Shown here: one piece after another, positions 1 through 6,524 of the stretch | Layout of the letters: each line of letters begins with the position of its first letter | Position numbering within the stretch: position 1 is the first letter of the stretch | Assembly: GCA_009783865.1 (NCBI GenBank) | Contig: WRCR01000092.1 | Span: 1 to 11,084, forward strand | Source: Planctomycetaceae bacterium | GTDB taxonomy: Bacteria > Planctomycetota > Planctomycetia > Pirellulales > Thermoguttaceae | Direction: 5' to 3' | Length of the DNA stretch: 11,084 nucleotides | Translations under genes and position numbers: made by a program | Notes under the pieces: model-generated | Databases searched by the model: none | What the model was told of the DNA's origin: nothing | What the model saw: the letters and a program-made list of their open reading frames with translations, nothing else

Positions 1-618
1 GAAGTCGAAACTATCCTTGCCCGTATTAATTCGCCGAATCAACTCAAACTCCAAACAAACGAATTTATCTTTCCCGCCAAAGCGAGAGCGGCAAGTTTAG
101 TGTCCGATTTCAATCGGGCAGAACGAGCAGAAAACTCAAACAGCACATTTTCTATGTTCCCGCATTCCACTGGGCATTTAACAAATGCGGCAAGAGCAAC
201 AAACACTCCAAGTCCTCCGCCAACCGAATTCAACCGTCTGATTTACGGCGATAACCTCCTCGTGATGCAAGCACTGCTCGCCGAAGGAATGCGGGGAAAA
301 ATTGACCTCATCTACATCGACCCGCCGTTTGATTCCAAAGCCGACTACCGCACGAAAATAAAACTCATTGACGGTGAAATCGAACAGCGTCCCACGCCCA
401 TCGAAATTGACGCATACTCCGATACTTGGCAGAACGGTACTGTCTCATATCTACAAATGCTCTACCCCCGACTTACACTCATGCGGGAACTCATCTCCGA
501 AAAAGGAAGTATCTACGTCCACTGCGACTGGCACGCAGGACATTATCTGAAAATTATTCTTGATAATATCTTCGGAAGTCCGGCACGTTGTCAAAGAGTT
601 GAGCAGATTGATTTTTGA
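1..618 (+). pseudogene. mod: Type III restriction-modification methyltransferase (Mod), N-terminal fragment
   Basis: The frame is open from the first base, so the true start lies upstream of the window. Mod subunits are adenine N6-methyltransferases that both recognise the site and modify it. Visible family features are IYGDNLLVMQALL, the catalytic motif IV as IDPPFDSKADYRTK (DPPF at 319-330), then YSDTWQNGTVSYLQMLYPRL and GSIYVHCDWHAGHYLKIILD. In this beta-type arrangement the SAM-binding motif I (FxGxG-like) lies far downstream of motif IV. Here the homology stops at DNIFG (about 573) and a short unrelated tail runs to the stop at 616-618, so cofactor binding and target recognition are missing. 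The protein should be inactive. The stretch before the conserved core (about 85-230) looks unlike the family and may be an insertion. The downstream neighbour is the tail of the partner gene res, fused by deletion. Identification of the family is firm from motifs; loss of function is inferred. Confidence 0.85.
102..190. repeat. Possible small palindromic element inside mod
   Basis: Two hairpins lie close together in the atypical N-terminal segment of mod. One pairs GTCCGATT (102-109) with AATCGGGC (112-119) around a 2-nt loop, with one G-U pair. The other pairs CCGCATT (160-166) with AATGCGG (184-190). The encoded residues (Ser/Asn/Ala/Thr-rich) lie between a family-like N-terminus ending in FIFPAKA and the conserved RLIYGDN core. 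The opposite strand is also open, from 233 down to 39. This pattern resembles small palindromic elements inserted in frame within genes, but no second copy is visible in the window. Confidence 0.25.
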
Positions 619-1201
619 AATGCAGCAGAATACGGAAATCACGGAAGCGGAAGTTGAAAAGATTTGGTTCTCGTCTGTTGCCCGACTAAAAATCCGTGAA
701 AATTTTTCAGTTCCCGTTGTAAAATCCATTTTCGACAGATTGCCGTATCCTTCCAGCAAAGGCGGATTGGAAAAGGCGTTTATCGAATTCTGCGACAACG
801 ATTCGCTTGTCGAGGGGTTTATCAAAATTCGGGAATACGACCACACGTTTGCGTTCATCAATTATGTCCGTGAAGACGGCATGATACGTCGGTACTATCC
901 TGATTTTATGGTAAAGGTTGAAGATACCATTTATCTTGTTGAAACAAAAGCGCAGAAGGATGAGAGCAATTACAATGTCCGTTCTAAAAAACGTTCTGCG
1001 TTGAAATGGTGTGAAAAAATCAACACTCTCAAACCGGAGGAGCGCATGGGGTGTGAATGGGTATATTGTTTGGTAAGTGATGATTTGTTTTACAGAATGA
1101 AGGACGGCAATGCGGATATAGCGGACATTCTGGAGTATGCCGCAATTAAAAAAGATGCATCAACGGCGGAAAATCTAATAGAATTGGCAGAGGGATTGTA
1201 A
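560..1201 (+). pseudogene. res: Type III restriction endonuclease (Res), C-terminal nuclease fragment
   Basis: Res subunits are ATP-driven translocases with a C-terminal PD-(D/E)xK nuclease that cleaves DNA together with Mod. This 213-codon frame, readable only from a TTG at 560, holds just the tail. Family-typical stretches are SSKGGLEKAFIEFCDND (residues 65-81), RRYYPDFMVKV (110-120) and YLVETKAQKD (125-134). The nuclease signature is visible as D115, E128 and K130. Family members run to roughly 900-1000 residues, so the whole superfamily 2 helicase part (Walker A, DEAD-like box) is absent. The fragment begins inside the mod reading frame and a stop at 548-550 bounds it, so a single deletion from mid-mod to late res explains the arrangement; the junction lies near 573-595. 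The nuclease domain is intact in sequence, but without the motor and Mod it should not work as a restriction enzyme. Whether it is expressed is unknown. Confidence 0.85.
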
Positions 1202-1202
1202 A

Positions 1203-1229
1203 GTTAACGATGTTAACGAAGTTAACGGC
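1203..1229. repeat. Three tandem 9-bp repeats carrying GTTAAC
   Basis: Immediately after the res stop codon the sequence holds GTTAACGAT, GTTAACGAA and GTTAACGGC, three units of exactly 9 bp. Each contains the 6-bp palindrome GTTAAC (1203-1208, 1212-1217, 1221-1226). It could be a protein-binding array, slipped-strand repeat or recombination scar. Nothing nearby identifies a partner protein. Confidence 0.7.
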
Positions 1230-1274
1230 GAAACAAAAACTTTTTTTGCAGGGGTATAAAAATTGCCATGTGTG

Positions 1275-1363
1275 CGGACGGGGGTATCCCTATCGGCGGT
1301 TGACCTACCCCCACATGTCCGAAACGCCCCCCTCGTTAAGCACCGTGTGAGCGTTTGTGGGGG
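1275..1363. other. Two mutually exclusive G/C-rich hairpins in a gene-poor stretch
   Basis: Arm A (CGGAC GGGGGTA, 1275-1286) can pair with arm B (TACCCCC at 1306-1312 and GTCCG at 1317-1321). Arm B can instead pair with arm C: CCCCCAC (1308-1314) with GTGGGGG (1357-1363), extended by AAACGC (1322-1327) with GCGTTT (1351-1356). The geometry resembles a switch, but it lies in a region with no confident gene (1202-1678), so it may equally be part of a decayed mobile element. Around it the motif ATGTGTCCG recurs in variants (near 1268, 1313 and 1441). The rest of this 480-base stretch shows no convincing gene, tRNA or ribosomal RNA. Confidence 0.4.
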
Positions 1364-1439
1364 ATTACCGCTGGGCAGGGTTAAAACCCCTATTGGACTT
1401 CGTAATGGGCAACACATGGCAACCGGTGAAAACGGTGTC

Positions 1440-1661
1440 TCATGTGTCCGATGTGTCTCTTGAAAATAAAATCTTTTTTGGACGGCTCGCTTTGACGATG
1501 GACAGGATTGTCTTCTTTGCCGACTTGGGCAGGGCGTTCCAACAATTTATCACGAATTGCAGGTCTTGTGGTAATTCCGGCAAATTGTCCGATTTTACTC
1601 CCCCTTGCTCTGATGTAATTCCGTAAGTCCTTATAATTTCGGAGTTTAGGGAATTGTTCAA
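1440..1661 (-). pseudogene. Possible C-terminal remnant of an unidentified minus-strand gene
   Basis: The minus frame is open from about 1688 to a TGA at 1440-1442, with only a TTG as possible start. Its centre, LPELPQDLQFVINCWNALPK followed by SAKKTILSIVKAS, looks like a genuine short helical tail: acidic/proline lead-in, WxxLP, then an amphipathic helix ending in a basic residue. Similar tails occur at the ends of planctomycete integrases and small hypothetical proteins; I recall this pattern but cannot check it. No integrase catalytic residues are visible upstream, so at best this is a broken gene end. It could also be chance. Confidence 0.25.
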
Positions 1662-1678
1662 TACTTGTTTTACATCTA

Positions 1679-2095
1679 TTGCCGTCTCTCAGAGATGTAT
1701 TCACAAGTTTATTTGATAAATTTGGTAAACCCAAGCATATTACACTAATAGAAACTGTATCGCCAAATCTAGAGTGTTTACGCTTCATAAGACACCTGTT
1801 TGAAATTTTTGAGGTAACCTACAAGCACCAGTGGTTTCAAATTGGTGATATTGGTACAGCTTTGGAATATAATGGCTTGAAGCCCTCGACTGCTTATTCC
1901 TTCGAGCAAAACATTGAAATTGGTTCTTGGTTGGAAAAATTCAATCTTGCCAACGATATAAAATCTGAGGCACAGAAGTTCATAATGAGTGCTTCAGAAC
2001 CTGTAAAAGAAAAATTAAAAATAACATGTGATAACAAAGGAAACGCGTGCAATATGTTAAGGTTACAAGAAATTATACAAATAGACTTGACTTGA
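1679..2095 (+). CDS. Orphan hypothetical protein, probably a gene fragment
   Basis: The frame is open from 1637, after a TAA at 1634-1636, to the TGA at 2093-2095. I recognise no family. The first ATG lies deep inside (FIMSASEP, residue about 104), so a start would have to be the TTG at 1679; the upstream sequence shows no good ribosome-binding site. The predicted 138 residues are mixed helical, aromatic and charged (IRHLFEIFEVTYKHQWFQIG, STAYSFEQNIEIGSWLEKF), which looks like real protein rather than chance translation. There is no signal peptide, membrane segment or catalytic motif that I can name. Its base composition is clearly more A/T-rich than the genes to the right. A plausible reading is the surviving C-terminal part of a horizontally acquired gene next to the decayed Type III locus. 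Function unknown. Confidence 0.45.
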   Translation: MPSLRDVFTSLFDKFGKPKHITLIETVSPNLECLRFIRHLFEIFEVTYKHQWFQIGDIGTALEYNGLKPSTAYSFEQNIEIGSWLEKFNLANDIKSEAQKFIMSASEPVKEKLKITCDNKGNACNMLRLQEIIQIDLT

Positions 2096-2200
2096 TTCCG
2101 CCATTTCCAATCATACCCCCCTCAAGTTTCGGCAGAGTACCGCCTAAATACCGGCGACACAGTCGCTCGCTACTCACCACTCGCCACTCAATATTTGCTC

Positions 2201-2229
2201 TTGCCGGAATTTCGCAAATTTTGTATATT
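2201..2229 (+). promoter_or_regulatory. Candidate sigma70-type promoter of the TPR gene
   Basis: TTGCCG (2201-2206) and TATATT (2224-2229) are separated by exactly 17 bases, matching 4 and 5 of 6 consensus positions. Transcription would start near 2236, leaving a leader of about 50 bases. The preceding bases TTGCTC make the 12-mer TTGCTCTTGCCG, which also occurs upstream of bamA. The remaining intergenic sequence from 2096 holds a loose CACTC-rich stretch (about 2165-2190) and nothing else I can name. Confidence 0.55.
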
Positions 2230-2287
2230 ACGGCGGCTTTCTCTATAGACAGATTGTGTATCCTGAAAGGGAATTCGGGGAACAAAG

Positions 2288-4828
2288 ATGAATTACCGTC
2301 CTAAAATATCGCTAATACCGCTGAATACGGCACTGAAAACGGCACAGTTTGCCGCTTTACTACTGTTGCTTTGCGCTGCGCCGCTGCTTGCCGATGACGC
2401 TTCCAACCGGCTCACCAACGCCGAAAATGCCTATCGAAACGGACAGTTTAGTCAAGCACAGATACTCTATTCAGAGTTTCTTTCCGTGTATCCCAGCCAT
2501 GCAAAAAGCGATGAAGCGTTATTTTACCTTGCAGAATCTTACCTGAACCTCGAACAATACGATGCGGCGATTTCCTGCTACAATCGGCTGGTTACGCTTG
2601 ACTTGAACAGCAATTCCTACGCCCGTGCCGCGCTGTTTCGGCTGGGAGATGTTCCCTATATTCGGGGACAATACGACATCGCTAAACCGAATCTGGAACG
2701 ATTTGTCCGGCAGTTGCCCCACGACAATAATCTGCAATTTGTCCTATATTATCTCGGCGATATTGCAATGAGAGCAAATGAACCGGCTGAAGCGGAACAC
2801 TACTTTGGGCAATGCGGAACGCTCTTCCCAAATGGGGCAAAAATCACGGAGAGTAAAATCGGACTGGCGTGGGCGAAAAATCAACTCGGCAACACTATGG
2901 CGGCAGACGAGATATTCCGTGCCTCACTAGCGCAGAATAATCCGGCGGTTTCCGAACCGGCGACATATCAATGGGGCGTTGCCCAGTATGAACGCGGTGA
3001 TTACAATGCCGCAACGGCAACTCTCACCGCTTTCTTGAGCAGGTATCCGCAAAACAGTCAGTATTACACCGATGTTCAGCGGGTTCTTGCACGATGCAAG
3101 GCGGCGCAAAACGATTTTCAGGGAACCTTGAATATACTGACGCAAATTGCTAATCCCAATACGGACGATGTATTGCTCAAAATCCGTTGTCTTTATGGTT
3201 TGAAACAAACGCAGGAAGCGCAGAATCTCTTATCCGGCATTGAACAGACCGCCGGTGCCGCTTACCGAGATGAGATTGCTTTGCTGAAATCGTTTTTCCT
3301 GTATGACCAGCGGAATTATCAAGAAGCGGTAAGTACGCTGTCGCAGATTCTTCTGCCGGTTTTCAATGAACAGACCGGCAAGATGACTTTCAATTACACT
3401 TCGCTGCCGGTTTATGCTGGCGGACAACGAATGAGCGACGACTCCTTTCTGAAAGCGTGTTCGCTGCTGGCGACGGCGTATGCACAACTGGGGGATTCCG
3501 CCCGAAGTAATGCCGTTCTGACCGAAATGCAGGGGCAGGCAGCATTGAGCGGAAGAGCGGACTTGATGAAGATTGTTTCGGATACTTCGGGACAACTTTC
3601 AAACATTTATGCGCAGAATGCTAACCAGCCCTTTAACAACGGAAACAACAATTCCGGCGGACGAAGGAATAACAATCAATGGAGTAACAACAATAACACG
3701 AACAATAACGGCACCGAAACGCAGCGGTTTTCTCAAGCAGTGCAGATGTACACACAGCGGAACTGGAACGGAGCGGTTCAAATTTTAGAACCCCTTTTGG
3801 GAGTGCAGTATAATCCATGGACGAAACAATGTACCATCAATTACATGGTCAATCAGCAGAATGGTGCGTTGAATGAAACGACTTTGATTCAAGCGTGTTC
3901 TGTGTTGGCATTGGCGCAGGCGCAACTGGGCAACCTTGATTACGGAACGGCAATGTTTGCGGCATTTTCGCAGCGTGCTAATCCGGCGGTATCCGCTCAA
4001 ACCGATGTAGTCCGGCAAACGCAAACGATGCTGGCGCAATTAACCGGCGGCAATTTCAACAGTATAAACAACACCGCTTATGCCGGGGCATATTCCGAGA
4101 CCGAACAGCGGCAGATATTGCGGACTTGTCAATCGCTTTACAATGCCCGGCGTTATGAACAGGTTGACGCCAAATTGCTCGATTTAATCGGCAAGACCGC
4201 TAGTGAAACAATCAAGACGGAAGCGATGCTTCTGCGGAGTAAGGCGTTGTTTGAACTCGGCAAGGAGCAGGAAGCACTTCAAACGCTGGATTCCATTGTA
4301 CGGAATCATCCGAATTCGCCTTCTTGTGCTGATGCTCTTTGGTATTCGGGGTATTACTATGAATTCAACGGAGATTCCTACCGCGCTTTGGAATATCTGC
4401 AAATGCTGGCAGACCAGTATCCGAATCACAGGAAAATAGACGGTGCGCTGTATTTTCTTGCATTGGAAGATATGAAAAACGGCAGCGGCCGCAAAGCGTC
4501 GGGTTATCTTGCCCGCATTTACCGTAATCATCAGAACGGCGATTATTGGTCTCACGCCGTTTGGATTCTTGCCGTGGAGGCGTACAAAAAACGGGACAAT
4601 GAGCAGGCGGAGTTATTGTTGAGTCAGATATTGCAGCATCCGCCGGATGCCGCTATTTTGGACCGAGTTCTTTTCTTAAGGGGCGAACTTGCGCTGCAAA
4701 AAGAGGATTTTGCGATTGCGGCGGTTGCGTTTCAGGGAGTCAGCAGGTTATGTCCCGACAGTTCACTGCGGCGCGAAGCGGATAAAAATGCTCAAACCGC
4801 AGCCGCAAAGGCAGCGGCGGTTCGGTGA
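2288..4828 (+). CDS. Secreted tetratricopeptide-repeat protein (BamD/CpoB-like style)
   Basis: An 846-residue exported protein. The N-terminus has a Sec signal: basic start, hydrophobic core FAALLLLLCAAPL (residues 21-33), cleavage probably after LLA (about 35). The mature part is built of TPR helices of the kind found in periplasmic scaffolds such as BamD and CpoB, for example AYRNGQFSQAQILYSEFLSV (48-67), LAESYLNLEQYDAAISCYNR (81-100), ALFELGKEQEALQTLDSIVR (653-672) and YYYEFNGDSYRALEYLQMLA (689-708). Residues 444-475 form an Asn/Gly linker. A block at about 338-403 is repeated at about 487-549, with QRN..AV, T.NY and ACS.LA.A.AQLG in common. The ATG at 2288 is preceded by GGGG (2277-2280), 7 bases away. 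The gene stands alone behind its own promoter. TPR proteins bind other proteins, so it is probably a periplasmic or outer-membrane-attached scaffold; its partner is unknown. There is no lipobox, unlike true BamD. Confidence 0.85.
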   Translation: MNYRPKISLIPLNTALKTAQFAALLLLLCAAPLLADDASNRLTNAENAYRNGQFSQAQILYSEFLSVYPSHAKSDEALFYLAESYLNLEQYDAAISCYNRLVTLDLNSNSYARAALFRLGDVPYIRGQYDIAKPNLERFVRQLPHDNNLQFVLYYLGDIAMRANEPAEAEHYFGQCGTLFPNGAKITESKIGLAWAKNQLGNTMAADEIFRASLAQNNPAVSEPATYQWGVAQYERGDYNAATATLTAFLSRYPQNSQYYTDVQRVLARCKAAQNDFQGTLNILTQIANPNTDDVLLKIRCLYGLKQTQEAQNLLSGIEQTAGAAYRDEIALLKSFFLYDQRNYQEAVSTLSQILLPVFNEQTGKMTFNYTSLPVYAGGQRMSDDSFLKACSLLATAYAQLGDSARSNAVLTEMQGQAALSGRADLMKIVSDTSGQLSNIYAQNANQPFNNGNNNSGGRRNNNQWSNNNNTNNNGTETQRFSQAVQMYTQRNWNGAVQILEPLLGVQYNPWTKQCTINYMVNQQNGALNETTLIQACSVLALAQAQLGNLDYGTAMFAAFSQRANPAVSAQTDVVRQTQTMLAQLTGGNFNSINNTAYAGAYSETEQRQILRTCQSLYNARRYEQVDAKLLDLIGKTASETIKTEAMLLRSKALFELGKEQEALQTLDSIVRNHPNSPSCADALWYSGYYYEFNGDSYRALEYLQMLADQYPNHRKIDGALYFLALEDMKNGSGRKASGYLARIYRNHQNGDYWSHAVWILAVEAYKKRDNEQAELLLSQILQHPPDAAILDRVLFLRGELALQKEDFAIAAVAFQGVSRLCPDSSLRREADKNAQTAAAKAAAVR

Positions 4829-4882
4829 ACGGTTCGCGGTGGTATTGCTTCGCCGTATTGATTCTGGTAACATGATTTTGTC

Positions 4883-4942
4883 TCACACAAAGGAATCTTT
4901 GAGATTTTTCAATATCTTTGTGTGCTTTGTGCCTTTGTGTGA
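4883..4942. repeat. Intergenic inverted repeat with CTTTGTG units
   Basis: TCACACAAAGG (4883-4893) and CCTTTGTGTGA (4932-4942) are a perfect 11-bp inverted repeat with a 38-base loop. The right arm is part of a run of CTTTGTGTG, CTTTGTGC and CTTTGTGTG. Such CTTTGTG-rich stretches recur in intergenic DNA of many bacteria, which suggests a dispersed repeat, but only one copy is in this window. It lies between the TPR gene and the glycosidase-like gene and has no T-run, so it is a poor intrinsic terminator. The rest of 4829-5019 is A/T-rich leader with no clear promoter. Confidence 0.6.
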
Positions 4943-5019
4943 AACATCAATATCAAGCCAAAAAAGAGTATTTTTCCACCGTTTTGAATACAAACACAAA
5001 TTTTTTTATCGAGACCGCT

Positions 5020-6480
5020 ATGAAACGCCGTGATTTTTTATGTAGTGTTGTGAAAGCGTCTGCCGCTGTATCGGGAAGTTGCGCTGCACTTCACCTTCCG
5101 CTTTTTGTTGATGCTGCCGAAACAGCACCGGCACCGGAATACCGCAAAGCGTTGTCGAAACCGCTGTTAAATGTTGCTGCTCAAAAGAAAAATGACCAGC
5201 CGTGGATTGATTATCCAACGCGAACCGCCGGACATCTCGCCGGTTATAAACCGAAGAAGGACCGGAAATTCAACAAATACGGCGGTATCCCAAATACCAA
5301 AACGAAAAAGACCGGCTTTTGGCACGTCGAAAAACACCAGGGCAGGTTTTGGTTCGTTGACCCCGACGGCGGCTTGAACATTCATCGGGCGGTTTGTACC
5401 GTGTCAAGCGGCGGTGCGGGGGATATTCAGAAAAAGGCGTTTGCCGAAAAATTCGGAAAAAAAAGTGTTTGGGCGGAAGAAACGCTAAAACTGCTCCACG
5501 AAAACGGATTCAATGGAACAGGTTCGTGGTCTGACGCTGCCGCTTTAAGTTTAGCCGAATTCCAAAAAGCACATCCGAAGGCACACACTCTAAACCTTGC
5601 GCTGATGGGTGCTTATGGAAGAGACCGCTCTGTAGCGGTTCCCGGACACCGCGGCTATCCGAATGACTGCATTTTCGTTTTTGAACCGGAATTTGCGAAA
5701 TTCTGCGATGAGTCCGCTGCGAAACAAACAGCGCAATACAAAGACGACCCGAACTTTCTCGGTTATTTCACGGACAACGAACTGCCGTTCCGCATGAATG
5801 CGCTGGAGGGATATTTGAAGAACGAAAATCCCGATGACCCCGGTCGGCGTGCTGCCGAAAAGTGGCTTGCCCAGCGCAACAGAACAAAAGAGCAAATCGA
5901 AGACAAAGACCGCTGGGAGTTTCTCGGTTATCTCGGCGACACATATTCTTCAATAACGGCAAACGCAATCCGTAAATGCGACCCGAATCATTTGGTTTTG
6001 GGACCGCGGCTTTACGGAGATAACCGCAGCCGCTGGCAACTAATGAAAGGCATTGCGAAACACATTGATGTTATTTCGTTCAACTATTACGGCGTTTGGA
6101 CTCCGCAGGAGCAGCACACGAAGGGCTGGACGCAGCAGACGGGCAAGCCGTTTATGACGACGGAATGGTACACGAAGGGTATGGATTCCGGTTTGCCGAA
6201 CAACACCGGAGCGGGGTGGAATGTTAAAACGCAGCGGGACAGAGGATTGTTTTATCAGAACTACACGCTTGCTTTGCTTGAGTGTAAGAATTGCATCGGC
6301 TGGCATTGGTTCAAGTATTTGGATAACGACCCGACAGCGAAGAACGCCGAGTTGTCGAACATTGATTCCAACAAGGGAATGGTCAGCAATGAGTATGAGC
6401 CGTATAGCGATTTGACTGCATTGATGAAAGAAATCAACGAACAGGTATTCGATTTGATAGAGTACTTTGACGCGGAATAG
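5020..6480 (+). CDS. Tat-exported (alpha/beta)8 glycoside hydrolase-like protein, clan GH-A style
   Basis: The ATG at 5020 gives 486 residues and is preferred over an earlier in-frame ATG at 4918, because it puts a twin-arginine signal at the very start: KRRDFL (residues 2-7), then an Ala-rich hydrophobic stretch to about 32 (FVDAAE). The Tat pathway exports folded proteins. An N-terminal segment TGFWHVEKHQGRFWFVDPDG (98-117) resembles the beta-rich lead-in of agarase-like glycosidases. In the barrel, FLGYFTDNEL has Asn253-Glu254, fitting the clan GH-A acid/base, and KPFMTTEWYTKG has Glu382, fitting the nucleophile; ISFNYYG (352-358) is a beta-strand between them. A GH50-like or related polysaccharide-cleaving role is my best guess; the substrate cannot be read from sequence. 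No strong Shine-Dalgarno is seen. It is convergent with bamA and seems to be a single-gene unit. An inactive or differently acting relative remains possible. Confidence 0.7.
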   Translation: MKRRDFLCSVVKASAAVSGSCAALHLPLFVDAAETAPAPEYRKALSKPLLNVAAQKKNDQPWIDYPTRTAGHLAGYKPKKDRKFNKYGGIPNTKTKKTGFWHVEKHQGRFWFVDPDGGLNIHRAVCTVSSGGAGDIQKKAFAEKFGKKSVWAEETLKLLHENGFNGTGSWSDAAALSLAEFQKAHPKAHTLNLALMGAYGRDRSVAVPGHRGYPNDCIFVFEPEFAKFCDESAAKQTAQYKDDPNFLGYFTDNELPFRMNALEGYLKNENPDDPGRRAAEKWLAQRNRTKEQIEDKDRWEFLGYLGDTYSSITANAIRKCDPNHLVLGPRLYGDNRSRWQLMKGIAKHIDVISFNYYGVWTPQEQHTKGWTQQTGKPFMTTEWYTKGMDSGLPNNTGAGWNVKTQRDRGLFYQNYTLALLECKNCIGWHWFKYLDNDPTAKNAELSNIDSNKGMVSNEYEPYSDLTALMKEINEQVFDLIEYFDAE

Positions 6481-6516
6481 GCGTAGGCGTATTTCAGAAA
6501 TACAGTAATCCTACGC
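6481..6516. terminator. Stem-loop between convergent genes, possible two-way terminator
   Basis: Directly after the glycosidase stop codon, GCGTAGG (6481-6487) pairs with CCTACGC (6510-6516), and inside it GTATTT (6489-6494) pairs with AAATAC (6498-6503) around a 3-base loop. It fills most of the 44 bases between the converging gene ends, as expected for a shared terminator. Neither side is followed by a proper T-run, so termination strength is doubtful. Confidence 0.45.
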
Positions 6517-6524
6517 AAATTTAG

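Noticed and set aside
39..233. Minus-strand 64-codon frame opposite mod
   Set aside because: It overlaps the mod reading frame, which continues with clear Mod motifs. I treat it as a by-product of the odd inserted segment, though a real element-encoded peptide cannot be excluded.
1203..1229. CRISPR-like array
   Set aside because: The unit is only 9 bp with three copies and no spacers, and no cas genes are nearby.
1175..1417. Minus-strand 80-codon frame across the GTTAAC repeats and hairpins
   Set aside because: Its translation is low-complexity (Thr/Ser/Leu from the repeats) with Cys/Arg/Pro-rich sequence typical of non-coding DNA.
1263..1463. Plus-strand 66-codon frame in the hairpin region
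   Set aside because: No start signal, no recognisable protein features, and overlapping frames on both strands look equally random.
2165..2190. CACTC-rich stretch as a tandem repeat
   Set aside because: The units are short and imperfect, with no fixed period long enough to call.
4918..5019. N-terminal extension of the glycosidase-like protein from an ATG at 4918
   Set aside because: It would bury the twin-arginine signal 34 residues inside, and it translates an A/T-rich leader and the right arm of the inverted repeat.
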